From: Sesamum alatum
Lineage: Eukaryota > Streptophyta > Magnoliopsida > Lamiales > Pedaliaceae
Assembly (NCBI GenBank): GCA_034509735.1
Contig: JACGWO010000012.1
Coordinates: 26,999,188-27,063,187 of the forward strand
Direction: 5' to 3'
Length of the DNA: 64,000 nucleotides
The notes beneath the pieces were generated by a model that worked only from the letters and a program-made list of their open reading frames with translations, was not told the DNA's origin and did not search any database. The translations under genes were made by a program, and so were the position numbers. Below are positions 13,437 through 26,458 of the stretch, one piece after another (positions within the stretch are counted from its first letter, which is position 1; each line of letters starts with the position of its first letter).

Positions 13437-14316
13437 GGGATAATTACACTTTTTGTCCCCAAACTTTGCCACTTATTCGGTTTTGGTCCTCCAACATAGG
13501 TCCATTACAAAATTGGTCCTCAAACATCCATTTTTTTCACGCTTTTCGTCCCTGCCGTTAACAATCCGTCAAACTTAACGGAAGAGCCACACATGAGAGG
13601 CATGTGTGGCGGAGAATGCTGAAATTAGGCAGCCAAAAGCCCTAATTTCACATTAGGGTTCTTCCCCACTTGAGAGAACTTCCCCAAAAAAATTCCCCTT
13701 TCTATCTCACCCAAATCCCTAACCCAAATGCTTTTCTCCTTCGATTAAAATCTCCATTTTGCTTAGTTTCCATGTTAAATTTCTCCCTTTTAAGCAAAAC
13801 CCACAAATTTTGAACTATAAATTGTTGTTGAAGTTTAAATTGCGATGCGGTTGTTGTTCGAGCCAAATTGCAATTTGCTGAAATTTGTTAGTGGACGATG
13901 GCAAGGCGCAACAAGCACGCGTTGGATTTCACTCTGGATTATGGTAAGTCTTTGCTGATTTTGTTATATTATTTCTAAATTTTATTTCTGAAATTTGAGA
14001 ATTGTTGGATTCTTGCCGAATCCATTATGTAGTTTGTGGTATTGGGTTTTCTGTTTCTGCTTATTTTATTAGAATTTTAGATTATTTTGTGTTGGATTCT
14101 TGCTAAATTTGTGTTGGATTCTTGCTAAATTTGTGTTTCTATTTCTGTTTCTCCGCCTCACGTGCGGCTCTTCCGTTACATTTGACGGATTGTTAACAGC
14201 GGGGACGAAAAGCGTGAAAAAAATGGATGTTTGAGGACCAATTTTGTAATGGACCTATGTTGGAGGATCAAAATCGAAGAAGTAGCAAAGTTTGGGGACG
14301 AAAAGTATAATTACCC
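13437..14316. mobile_element. TIR element carrying a gene-like 5' exon
   Basis: Terminal inverted repeats of about 150 bp (13,437-13,590 and 14,165-14,316) share GTCCCCAAACTTTGC near the ends and the CCGTTAA/TTAACGG region inside. The interior looks like transcribed 5' sequence: a CT-rich leader, then ATG at 13,898 opening a 46-base frame (MARRNKHALDFTLDYG) that ends in an ideal donor, TATG|GTAAGT at 13,944. No acceptor or later exon is evident. A target duplication could not be found, so the superfamily is open; end style resembles the neighbouring MULE-like elements. Confidence 0.65.
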
Positions 14317-16230
14317 TAGAAGGTCGCGCAAATCAATAAATATATCGAAACACTTTTATGTGCACTAGCAACTATTCATTATGAACCTAATTTATCCTCA
14401 TTTAGAAATAATTAACTCAAGACTCATTTTCACTAATTTACAAATCAATTCTATGAGAACCACTTGAAATTCTATATCAATTAAAAGTTGTATACTTGAA
14501 GCAACTAAATTTATTTTCGAGGAACGAACGACTACAATTTTGGAATTTTCAATAAATGTACATGCACAACGATGTGTATGGTCAAATTTTGCCTTCTTTT
14601 TTCCAAAAAAAATGTAAATACATTGCGTCTAAAATATCCTTAAAATAGTAATTCAATTATATCGCACAAGATCAGGTTTGGCCAAATTGATGTCTTCCAA
14701 TAAATCAAATACTAATATGTATGGTGGACGACATCTTCGCTTTCACGAATCAAATTCATTAAAGTGGTTTTGTCAATAAATTTTCTTGACTAGGACGACC
14801 GTTTTTTAACTTTAAATTGCTTTTATTTATTTTATTTCGACCCTTTAAATCGATCTTATTTTATTTTTCTTTTCTTCTTCTTTTTTTTTATATAAAATAA
14901 AATTCGTTCTTGATTTTGGTTTGTAGATTCATGTATTTAGACTTTGTGATAGCAATTTAGCATATTCAAACGTTGGACCACTTGGGCACTTACCAAATAG
15001 TTGGAACTGCCAACTTGTATTTGCATCTGTCGTTGTCCCAAAATATTTTGCATTGTCCGAATCTACAACATTTAATTTACTTACTACTGTTCCTCCTCAT
15101 CCACATCTTCTTGTCTATTAATTACACCATCACCATTTATTTACAATATCAAAGAGAAACAATAATATGTTGAAGATCATGAGAATTAATTATTTGTTGT
15201 TTTCCGATTCGTATGATGATATATTATCTTGTGAGTATATATCAATCGGTCGACTCAATCTATGCGTAATGGATTAATGTTCGAAGTCTTACAAGTCATG
15301 AAATGTACCCCATTCGGGAATGTTTTTTGTCTAGAAGATCTCTAGCTATATATGTTCAATTATGGAGTTTATTTATGAATTGTTAGAATATTGACCCAAA
15401 ATTGAAACGTACACGCATGTAGTTAATTGTATATATGTGTGGGCATTTATCTCATTTTACGTGAATTTATTGTTCTTAATGTATTGATCGAGATATTGAT
15501 ATGATCATATACTTATTATGTGGGAAAAAAAAAAAAAGTAATGATGTAATAAGAAAATAGATATATACGTGCTTACATGATTAACAATTTATTGTTGCTT
15601 TGCGTGGCTATATTTATCTTTGACATATTATAATTTTCAAAAGAGAAGATTTCAAAATTTTCGATAAGTCAATTTCAGTTGATTCGAATAATATTAGCAC
15701 ATTTTTCTGTCTTTTGTAGTTGCAAATGTGCGTACAAGACTTGTGTGTCTAATTAATGATATGGTAGCAAAAGTCATGTAAATTTAAAACATTGGGACCA
15801 TAATTTGCTGTCATAGATTTTGTTCATAATCGGGACCAAGATTTGATTTTGTGCATGTATGTAATCTTGACGGGTACTTGTAAGAATTTATATTATTCAC
15901 AAAGTTTGAATTTCAATAAAGATACGGTATTATCAAATTCTACATTAATAGCGTCAATTATTAAATGATTTTTCATTTACAGAAAACACAAAGAGAAAAA
16001 AGAACATTATTAACGAGATTGATGTTAAATAATACTATCGAAGTTTGCATTATATATATGGCAAGAAGAAACGTAACTGTAATTGTATTGTTACTGAATT
16101 ATCATTATATGTGTTATTTGTTATCTGCCAAAACGTGAAATTTAGATTAAGAGAGAGAAAAAAAAAAGAACCTATACCATTATTAAATTTATGAAAATTA
16201 GCAAAGTAATGATTAACTAAATATCTTGTT
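14317..16230. other. Intergenic, no gene seen
   Basis: AT-rich DNA with a pyrimidine-rich tract near 14,850-14,900 and short open frames only. No domain, splice structure or repeat family was recognised. Confidence 0.5.
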
Positions 16231-16633
16231 AGGATGAATTACAATGAAATCTCTTGAGGTTTGGCATAATTACGGATCCCTTTCCATTGTTTCAAAACTT
16301 ACAAATACCCCCCTTCCCTGAGATTTGTAATCGTCTAACAAATAACACATTTCCATCTATTTTTATGGAACTGACTAAAATGCCCTTATGCAAATTGAAT
16401 TATTTTTTAAAACTTTCTAACTTTTTTGGACAAAAATCCACAAGGAGATGTTTTTTAGACTTTTTACACAGATGAGCAATAATACAATTTTTAAAAAAAT
16501 CAAGGGCAAAAAATGAACCCTTTCAGGCCCTTCGTTAAAAATTACAAACATCAGGGTATTTGTAATTTTTGAAACAACGAGAAAGTATTTGTAATTATGT
16601 CAGACCTCAAGTAAGATCGTTGTGATTCACTCT
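16231..16633. mobile_element. MULE-like MITE family A, copy 1
   Basis: Ends are AGGATGAATTAC and inverted AGAGTGAATCAC. The interior is typical of the family: TTTGGCATAATTAC, then ACAAATACCCCC, then GACTAAAATGCCCTTATGC. ATCTTGTTA before it and ATCTTATTA after it form a 9-bp direct repeat with one mismatch. Other copies start at 28,325, 46,424, 56,768 and 58,624. Confidence 0.75.
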
Positions 16634-17772
16634 ATCTTATTATAACTTTGATATTATTACTACAAATACAAACATTCAGACACATACGTACGCCGGTGAC
16701 AAGATAAATAAAACAAACTTTGTCAATAATTCAAAGCATAATATTCTGCAATAACAGTAGCAATCACATCTGAATTCAGGCAAAAGTGAGACACAAATGA
16801 GCACATATAGTACATAAGTGCAGATGCTAATTCTTAGCAATCTGAAAAATGAGGATAACTTTGAGTGAGTCCACATGGTTGATTGAACCTTTAGGTTTTG
16901 CTGTCAAAGCTTAAAAATGAAGCAAATTATGACTGCTCAAGATTTTCTTAACCCATTACATGATTTCCTCGCTTGTCTTTTGGATATATATTATGTTGTC
17001 ATTATCGTGTAAGATAATTGTCTTTTTTAACGAATCACATGATATATGTACAATTTGGTCGGTATACATATAAATCTTGAAAATAACATAGATTTTTCGT
17101 TGAGGAATATTTCTTTTATACCAAATATGTATATATATATATATATAGATTATTTTTTTCAGTTTGTTGATTACACAAATATGCCATTTTACCTGGATCA
17201 TCGATGTAGCTAGAATAATTCTTTTAAATTGCATATACGATTATTCCATTAGGATTAAAGATAGATCTAGTATGTTTTATTAAAATGACAAAAAAAGAAT
17301 TTTCAATGCTAAAACGTCCGACAGGAAACGATTTTCTGGAATCATATTTTTTCTCGGTGTATTTGTTTCTAATTAATCCATTAAAATCATGTCATCAAAC
17401 ATGGTAATTCGATTAGACCTAACATAAAAAGAAGTATCTTGACTGTCAAATTTGTATAAGATCTTGATAATTTCAAAGTTTTTTTCACTATTTCAAAGAT
17501 ATTCGTTGTAAAACCAGAAGAAAAAAAACATCATTATAGACAACTTTCAGTCGTTAACTATCTGTCTTTATAATTTTGCAACTACGCGTGTCAGAATACA
17601 TGTAACAAATTCTTTCTTGTAATAATTTAATTTACCAATTGAGATATGTGAAGTGGAATCACAAATATTTAGGGTTAGCTCTAAAAAGGCTTTTGCTTTC
17701 CATTAGGTAGCAATATATCAATGAAGAAAGCTTCATTTTAAGTTGGGGGCAATTGCTTGGCTAATCCAATAA
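16634..17772. other. Intergenic, no gene seen
   Basis: Contains a TA run at about 17,128-17,146 and AT-rich sequence. The minus-strand frames here are low complexity. Nothing else was recognised. Confidence 0.5.
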
Positions 17773-18006
17773 GGTTGTATTTGGATTGAAAGATTTGAGA
17801 TCATGGATTTCAAATTCTTAATAACAAATCCTTTGAATTTGTTTGGATAATTTTAAATCTGAAGGATTTCAAATCCTTCCATTTCAATTTTGAACTACGT
17901 TTTGATGAATATTGATGGATTTCAAATTCTTTTCAAAATGGAGCCATTTGAAATCATTTCTCCAAATCCTTACTTCAAATCCAAATCCATCCATCCAAAT
18001 ACACCC
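17773..18006. mobile_element. Tourist-like (PIF/Harbinger) MITE
   Basis: The 234-bp fold-back element has GGTTGTATTTGGATTG at the left and its inverse, ending CCAAATACACCC, at the right. It is flanked by the trinucleotide TAA (17,770-17,772 and 18,007-18,009), the duplication made by PIF/Harbinger insertion. The arms are made of repeated GATTTCAAATCC-type motifs. Confidence 0.75.
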
Positions 18007-19783
18007 TAAGGAAATTCAATAACATTCAGAAGTTAGCTCGAATCTTTTCATTATTCAAATATAAAAAACTACATTATCAGCCCACAACAGTATCTTATTA
18101 CGACACGTTTTACTTTTCGATCACCAACAGTCAATTTTATAAATTATTTAAAAAGATTCAACTTTTGACTTAGAGTTAGAGGAGATAAAGATACACAAAC
18201 ACAAACACACACGTACACAAAGGAAAAATGACACATTTTTTAAGTTGACAAGAGCTTAACAATGACAAATGAACATAATGTCCAATCAAGACTTGACCAT
18301 ATAAAATATTGGTAATAATTTGCAAAGAGAAGTGAATAGAATGTTGCCTTCAAGTTGGGACAAGTGTTAGGTTGCCAAGTGTTGTCCAATAAGTGGGCCT
18401 TGATCTTTTTATGCTTTACACATATGATCCATGAAATTTGACCTCAACTTTTTATGGGCTTGGACTTGAAATTCTTTGTCAATTTCAATAATGGTGGTCT
18501 TACAAACTTTAATGAAAGATCAATGCCCAAAGGAGACAATGAAAAAGTTTAGTCAAGATTGTGAAGGGCATTATGCAAGTGTCCAAAAATATACAATAGT
18601 TGGTAAAAATAGTTTGTTACTTAGTTATATACAATTTGGGTCCACACCAAAAGTAATATGGTCTATAATGTACTGATACTGACATGAATATATGACAATT
18701 CAAACGCAGTAATGTAAATATTAGATATAATGTTTTTGAAGTTTTGGAGTATAGTATGGTTTTGATACAAATTGTTGTTATATATAACTTTTTATGTGTG
18801 TTTCATAAGTATTCATGTAAAATATTACTTTGAATATGCATGTGTATATATTTTTCATGTAGTGATAGATTTATGGGAACATTAGTCAAAGAAACATAAG
18901 TATTTGTAAAGAAATTTAATGAGATAAAAAAAAAAGTAATTTTAAATGTCTATTGATGTTCCAACTAGTTTTAATTAAACTTTTGTTGGTTTTTGTTAGT
19001 ATACTTCTTAAGATATATTAAAAATAATTTACTCGGTTCAAAAGTATTTTAGATATGCCAGTCTACATATGTTGGACATGCTATTAAAAAATGTGCTAGA
19101 AAAATCATTGGTCGTCCTGGAACTTATTTAATTGTAGATACTTCGGTTAGTGTGTTCGACATGATATCTGAAACATTACTACGTGACGCAATATGCATGA
19201 TATTTTTTGAAGCGTCGGTGCATTTAAAATATAATTAGAAAAAGAATATAGTTTTTTTTTTTTTAGCATTAGTAAATATTTAAAGTAGTCCTCAAATTGT
19301 GAATGTTACTTGACTAGGATATTGCATTTTTATCGGGAACAGATATATTAAAATTAAACCAATCCTATGGTAAGTATAATCATTTTATTTGAACTGCGTA
19401 CCAATTATACCATAAGTATAATACACTTGACGTGTTATTAATTCAGGTCTGATCAGACGTGATTCGAACTAGAATTTTTCATAAACTCGTGCATCATCTT
19501 GGTTGATTCTGCAGTTCCGGGCCCATTAAAGATTATCCTACATATAACCACTTGACAAAAGATGGAGATTCTATTGTTTTCAATTCATAAATGTCATTGA
19601 CCCCAAAACAAAATGGGCCAAACCCAACTCATGTCACTGTAAGGCCCACAATAGCATAAGTAAAAATGGGCTTATTGTATTTTGGGCATTATTGGGCCAA
19701 TCTGGTGACTATTTTGTTCAAGCCCACAATATTGGCTTCAACGACTTTTTTTTTTGTAGCAGTTATCCTTTCCATTAAAGTAT

Positions 19784-20066
19784 GGAATAATTACATTTAC
19801 ATCCTACGACGGTATGACCTATGGGTTGTTTATATAAATCATCTATATTTTTTAAATATACACATACACAAAAAAAAAAATATCAACATCATTCACACGA
19901 ACCACCATTATTTTTTTGAAAAAAATACACATCACACTTCCCAAAAACGTCAATATCATTAAAGTAATTATAGATATGAATTACCCCTGCTTTTTATTGT
20001 CAGGTGCAAAAGATATGAATAATTTGTGTAAAGTAATTATAGATGGGGTGTACATGTGATTATCCC
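19784..20066. mobile_element. Possible MULE-like MITE
   Basis: Left end GGAATAATTACATTTACATC pairs with the right end, which reads GGGATAATCACATGTACA on the opposite strand. Flanks TTAAAGTAT and TTAAAATAA are similar but not identical. The assignment rests mainly on the inverted ends. Confidence 0.45.
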
Positions 20067-21236
20067 TTAAAATAATGGCTGATAACTACATGTAAGTCCT
20101 AATTTACTCATAATAATGTGACAGCACATACCCTAAAATTGTGTTGAATAAGGTAAATAAATAGTGTTGGTTTTATGTGGAGTTGGGTGATTGAGATGTC
20201 ATTTGTTCGTCATGTGATAAGGAAATATTGCATGTGACCTTTCAAGAATCCCACATGTGGAACTGTCTCTATCCCTTATTTCTTGCCCCAAAAAGCATCA
20301 AACATTTCATACTACTTATTCCCATATATTCTCAATTGTTTAATTTTGACATATAATTTCGTATGCAATAACAAGAAATGCAAAATTTCATTTTCAGTCC
20401 TATAACTATGTGTGGTAATTTTAGTTCGAAAAATACATTTACTCCTATAATTATCTATTATCAATTAAGTCCTGTATTTATTTGTATGAAATACATTTAG
20501 TCCTTTAATTTATTAAATTTGCCACTTTGAGTTCTGGACTTGGCCGACTATTTAGAACGCTGGCTAGAAAAAAACATATATTCGTCGTGCATCAACATTT
20601 CCTTTGCACTTCCAAGTTATTTCAATCCAAATGCAAAAGAACAAAACTTGGCACCATTGCTCACCACACAACCAAAAGAAAAAATACTCTAAGAAAAAAA
20701 AAAGAAAAGAAAAGAAAATTATTTGGTTACGAAGGAATATTCAAAAGAAAGAAATAGTCGTATAATATATAATTATGTGAAACATTTCTACACTTTCCAT
20801 ATTTTCCTGTTCTCTCCCTAAAATCCTAATTTGAAACGTAATACTTTCTTCCTATGTTTGGACCTGGAAATTTAATTAAATAAAATACAAATGTATGCAA
20901 AATAAATATGTTTGGGAGTATTAAAAAGAAAGAAAAAATACCTTAAAGACGAAACGGCGCTTGAACGCGAAGAATCCGACAGCATATGAGAATGAGTGGA
21001 GGAGTGGAACATGCTCCCATTCATCCCTGTCTCCTTCCATCCATATTTCCCTTCTAATCTACTCACACTCACATAAATACTTCTCTTACTATATATATAT
21101 TTTTTATTTTATTTTTTTGGCAATAAAAGACTTCACTTTTTTTTTAATTATTTTTTTCCTGTATACATGTCATACCATTTTTCTAATATCAATAATTATG
21201 AATGATGATCAGTATCAGTAACATTCTTGCTATCAA

Positions 21237-21617
21237 TGGGGAAGGAAAAATTTCATTTTCGGTTCCATATTTTAGGATTTTTTTTTTATTTGATTCGATA
21301 TTTTAGGATTTTTTTTTTTATTTGATTCGATTTGTAGCATGCGTATCATATTTAGTCACATCTATTCAATTTTATCTCAAATTTGGTCCCAAACAATATC
21401 TTTTGTCAAATTGTTAACAGAGCCGTCAACAATGGCAAGATCTTACCCCAATAACAGACTTGACGACTTTATTAATAATTTGACGAAAAATGTTGTTTGA
21501 GACCGAATTTGAGAAAAAGATTGAATAAATCAAACTAAATATGAGACAAATGGGATCAAATAAAAAAAAAAAAAAAAAAACACCATAAAATATAGGACCG
21601 AAAAAGCGATTTTCCCC
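21237..21617. mobile_element. Fold-back MITE
   Basis: The left arm (CATTTTCGGTTCC, TTTGATTCGAT, AAATTTGGTCCCAAAC) is mirrored on the right (GGTCCGAAAAAG-type end, GAGACCGAATTTGAG), with a central TTGTTAACAGAGCCGTCAA. The left arm contains a short tandem duplication of ATATTTTAGGATTTTTTT. No target duplication could be set. Confidence 0.6.
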
Positions 21618-23007
21618 GATGGGGAATATTATTATTACATTTAACAAATGGGAAATCTTCCATAACCAAATTAATATGTTTCATTCTTCTTGCACTGCAT
21701 TTCCCAATTCCTACTCTCTCTTAAACCATCTCAACTTTATTACAACTAGGACCTCAGATTTTTGGGATATTGCAGTGTTTTATGGTGGACCAAGTGCAAT
21801 GCTCCAGCTCAAATCATTACCATAGATTTGAGATGAGATGGATCCCACCACACCACCATCTAACGGTGATCTTGGGTCCTGTGGAATAAACACGATGATG
21901 ATGGAGGAGCAGTGAGGGCCCTCAACAGCTGTCTCTCTTTTGATACCACCAAAGTCTGCCTTGTACTGTTTCTTACATTCTCTCGTTGATTGCACATTAG
22001 GGTTTTCCCAATCCCAATAATGGATGACTGAGGATGGATTCTTAACTGTAGCAATATCCCCATCTCTTCTGAGTAAATAAACAAAGACCACCAGTTCTTG
22101 AATTTATGTTATCTGCACTGTTGTTGGGACAAAAGGGGCATCATATCATGTTCATCTCTGTTTTAATACAAACAAATATCCAACCATCTTCTTCACTACA
22201 AAGATAAAACAACCATCCCCATCCCTATTAGATCATTGCCATTCTCAGTTTATGAAGCTCCTCTCATATCATTTGAAAAAGGGATGTCAATAAATCAATC
22301 CAAGACAGCATAATCAATCTTATTAAGTATAAATATTCAGTAGTTTTAAATATCAAATAATCCCATAGCATATATTCAATCTTGACTTACTTTATCTGGA
22401 GCTGCAAAGTCAAAATAAACATTAAATTAATCTTAAAGCCAAGCTTTGGATATATGGGATCCTGTAGAAATGCTAAAAATGCTATTATGAACTTTTCAAT
22501 GAACTAATCATAATCTAGAGTCTATGATGGGAGTATTATAGGGGGATGTATGGCTGATGGCAAAATGATCATGTGTACTCTCTAAGCATTTTCAGCACAA
22601 ATTTGAACACAGCAAAGCAAAGTTGATAAATAATAGATAGTTTGAAGGAAAAAAGATTAATAGGGCCCATAATAGCAGAAAGATTCTTATGGTATATATA
22701 ATTCATAGTTTCCCTCCACAAACTAGACAGACCCTCACTTGTTCCACTCACTTTATGATGCAAGGCCCACGTGCCAAACACATGAAACTCATCATAGAAA
22801 AAGATGGGGTAAATGAGAAATTATTGAGGAGGAAATAAAAGATAGCAATTAAAGTTGATGGTTCACTAAGAAAAGCTTTCAGTAGTACATGCATTTATTG
22901 GTACTATTTTTCTGGTTCATATTAAGGAAGCACACACTATGCACACAGATCCAATGTCTGTATTACCGTCTTTCGTAACGTAGGTTTCTCTTCAGTAGTA
23001 GTCATTC

Positions 23008-25278
23008 ATGGCAAAGAAGAAGACATGGTTCAGTATGCTAAAGAGTTTCTTCGTTTCAGAACCGAATGAGAGGTTGGAGAAGGTAAATGTGAATGATGAT
23101 CTTTTCAATTACTAATTGTAAGACATGTACCTGAAATGTTGTTCAATTTCTTGAAATGCTGCAAGAAGGATAAGCGAAAGAGATGGATCTTTCGATTGCT
23201 CAAGGTGAAAGAGCTAGCTCCGTTTTCTGCATCAACCCCTGCAAGAGAAAGACTATCATGGGAAGCAGCAGAAAAGAATAATTGTGATTTACCTGTGATT
23301 GTTGCAAAGGATGGTCCTGATGTGGGACAGGTGCCGGTGTATGGAGAATCTGCTCATCAACACGAGGAGTGTCCAAAATCAGCTGAAAGCCATGGCCATG
23401 CCGATATCCCACAACCCTCTCACCAAGACGAGCGTGCATCTCAAGAATTGGCTGCCACCAAAATTCAAGCTGCTTTCCGCAGTTATCTAGTGAGTTTTTT
23501 TTCAAATAGGTTCCTCATTTTTGGATGAGTATCTTCCTGGTCAGGTGCTTAAGCTACAATTCAGTTGCAGCATTGTTGAAAATTAGACAAGTCACACTGA
23601 AGAATATTGTTGTGAGATGAACGCTCAACAGTATCTTCAGAGAGTATTATGTCAAAATGAAATGGCTACATAAAATAGAAGCAGGAAACTTGATCCAAGG
23701 CGTTTATTCTCACATAATAACTCAATTATGAAATTTTCATGCATAGCATAATATACACAGATGATATATTGTTCTGCTATTTATACTGTGGTTCCAGGCT
23801 AGGAAAGCGCTACGAGCACTGAAAGGAGTCGTCAAGCTTCAAGCTCTTATTCGTGGTTGGGCTGTTCGGCAGCAAGCTATTAACACCCTCAAGTGTCTGC
23901 AGTCCATAGTAAACATCCATTCAGAAGTTTGTTCGAAAAGATGTGAAAGAATTAAGGACAATTCGCATTGTCAAGAATACAAGTCACAGGATTTTAGGGA
24001 AAAGGATATTAAAGTAAGTTGTTAAATGTGCTTTCCCTAGTATTCATCTATTTACGTAAGTAGACCAATGAGATGGATGTATCAGCTTTTCTCTTTTTAT
24101 TAGTCTAGCTTTACCTATAAAAGAAAAGGGTAAATATCACCTGTTTCTTTGCCTTCAATGCCCTTTAGCCTGATGCTAACTAGGTACGGGTTGCTAGGAA
24201 TATATACCATGTTACCAGGTCAATAAGGATCACTAGTAAAGTGCAAGAAGACTTTGGTAGAAATCACATTAGTCATCCCACAGGCTGAATTTCATAAGCA
24301 TGGGACCATAACAAGATATAGAGTTCAGTTTCTCTTTGCTCCATTGTCCTTATCAGTTACATAAGCATTGGACATCCTGTTATTTCCATAGTACATTGGC
24401 ATCAAAATCTGATTATCAGCAATATTCTGCAAATCTGCAGGTTGATCTGAACAGCCAAAAGAGGTGGGATGACAGTACATTGACCAAGGAAGAAGTCAAA
24501 ACACTCTTTCTGAATAAGAGAGAGGCTTCTATCAAGAGAGAGAGGGTCAAAGAATACTACTTGAGCCACCGGGTGAGTTTTTTCTGTTTCACTTTTGAAG
24601 AGTCATTATAAATAAGTAAAAAATGAATTGTCACCAAACAAGATATATTTGCAGAGATCAGCAGAGACAGAACGCGAGAAGGTATACGGGAGACGAAGGT
24701 ATTGGTTAGAACAATGGGTAGACGCCCAGCTGGCTAAAAGTGATAATCCAGGGAATTTGAATAGAACTTCATCAGCAAATGCAAGAAACAGAGATGAAGT
24801 TGGAGGCAGCGCGCCTAACTTAAGATATTTGCAAAAGCAATATCAAGCAGAAATCTCAGACTCCCCTATATATATCCCAAGAAGATCATATCAACATAGG
24901 AAGCAGCGCTCAATAGGAGATGATAGTTCATTTGCAGGTTCCCCTTCCATTCCTGCATACATGGCCTCCACAGAGTCCGCCAAAGCAAAAGCTAGATCAC
25001 TGAGCTCTCCAAGACTAAGGCCACTTAGTTTTGATGTCTGTTCTGAGATTACCTCTCCTTATAAGCATAAGCTCTCTCCTATATCATCTATTAATAGTGA
25101 GCTTACAAGCAGTAGTTGGGTTGGGAATCATATTAGTTCCTCACAAAAATCCCCACGCTTGAAAGGTCTGGCTGGTCCTATAAAATCAACCATGAGCACA
25201 AAGGACCTCCGACTTCGGGGGATTTATTACCAAAATGGTATTGGTGTTGCAGATGACGCAAATCCTATGGGGAAATAA
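23008..25278 (+). CDS. IQD11: IQ-domain calmodulin-binding protein, IQD11-like
   Basis: Plant IQD proteins bind calmodulin and act as microtubule- or nucleus-associated scaffolds. Five phase-0 exons are inferred: 23008-23082, 23166-23489, 23798-24013, 24441-24572 and 24655-25278, giving 456 residues. The start (MAKKKTWFSMLK) has the short basic-aromatic opening of the IQD11/12 group. IQ motif residues at about 121-143 (ATKIQAAFRSYL|ARKALRAL) are split by an intron at the site conserved across IQD genes. A second IQ-like segment (KLQALIRGWAVRQQA) follows, then KRWDDS and KEASIKRERVKEYY, both typical of this subgroup. The Ser-rich C-terminus has TESAKAKARSLSSPR and an RPLSFD motif, shared with IQD11. 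The acceptor of exon 2 is an AAGAAG tandem (23,165 or 23,168). Upstream DNA has no sure TATA box. Family assignment is firm; the exact orthologue is less so. Confidence 0.92.
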
Positions 25279-26458
25279 ATTGTAGAAACAACCTACTTTC
25301 GGGTATTTACGAAAGCTTTATGTAAATTATTGAATTTTATATCTTATAATCAACAAAAGATGGACTATGCTAGTACTGATTTGAGAATTCAAAAGCCCCT
25401 CGTGAAGATATCTTTGCTTTACACTCCATAAGAGTTCGATAAGTGAATAATGCCTGTTTATTTTTAAAGCATCTATCATAACTTTAAAGTCTTCAAGCAT
25501 CAAATATACTGAAATCTATGTAATATTTGGTGTTAAAGGTTCTTCTTAGAAACTAACTCATATGCATAACAAAGCAACTATTTCATACAAGAACCAAACC
25601 CGGTCTTCAACATGAAAAGAGGAATTCTGCATACACCTCTGCTCAAATCTGAAGTAATTTTATCTCCACACGCAATTCAAGATTTTGCTTTTTTCATGTT
25701 TGAAATCTATGATTTGAATTGCAGGCCATCCCAACATCCTAAGGGTTCCTCTACCAACTCAATCGCACACCAGAACGATCAACGTGAAAACCCACCTTCC
25801 CCCTCCCGCCGCGAATGCATAGGTAACTGAAGAACCTCCTTGATAACTATTCCGGAACACGAAAAATAAATTGTACGGTGTTCAAAATTCAAATATTTCT
25901 AACAATGTTAAATTTCCAAGTTGAAACATACTGAGCAAGCCTGATTAACTAGTAATCCTATGTGGAACGGAAAGAAGCCATAGATTCAAGTTAATTCCAT
26001 ATCGTTCATCCTCAGTTATTGCAAGGATTAAGATTCAAATCATTTTCATCAAATGGAAGTGATTCCTAACATTTTTTACTCGAAAAAATATATATATATT
26101 TTATCCTGTGTTTTGATTAATATTATGTTTGGTTTTATTTTGTCACCGTTTCGGAGACACACAGAAAATGAAACCAAACACAAGGAATCTTTTGAGGGGG
26201 TGAAAGATTCCTACTTTATTTCCCGCTTCCAGAGCAGCCAAGCCATCACTTCTTGTTAGTATTAAACTAATGTAAAATACAACTATTGCAGTATTAGACT
26301 AATCTACACCGTCATTATAATAATCCCCCCAGTGTAACCAAAAAAAAAAAAAAAAAAAATCCCCCCAGTTTATTAATAAACTTTATCAAGTAGTCTAGTG
26401 ATCTTCCTGATTTACTCTTCCACTTTTCAAAACCCTAAAACTCATAAGCGCAGCAAAC
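25279..26458. other. Intergenic between IQD and CHLP-like genes
   Basis: Presumably holds the IQD 3' UTR and the CHLP-like promoter. A 25-base A-rich run lies at about 26,340-26,359. TATTAATAAAC near 26,370 could serve as a TATA element, but this is weak. Open frames here are short and unconvincing. Confidence 0.4.

Larger units (their letters stand above)
18010..22990. other. Intergenic with MITE fragments
   Basis: No gene was recognised. Two inverted-repeat elements are listed separately (19,784-20,066 and 21,237-21,617), and a half-element with TTTCATTTTCAGTCC lies at about 20,380-20,530. At 21,780-22,091 two overlapping minus-strand frames give no recognisable protein. A perfect G-box core CACGTG occurs at about 22,768-22,773, 240 bp before the IQD start codon, and may belong to that promoter. 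Confidence 0.45.

Noticed and set aside
21780..22091. Two overlapping minus-strand frames of 103 and 74 residues
   Set aside because: Two frames over the same DNA, neither with a known motif or conserved-looking block. Probably chance.
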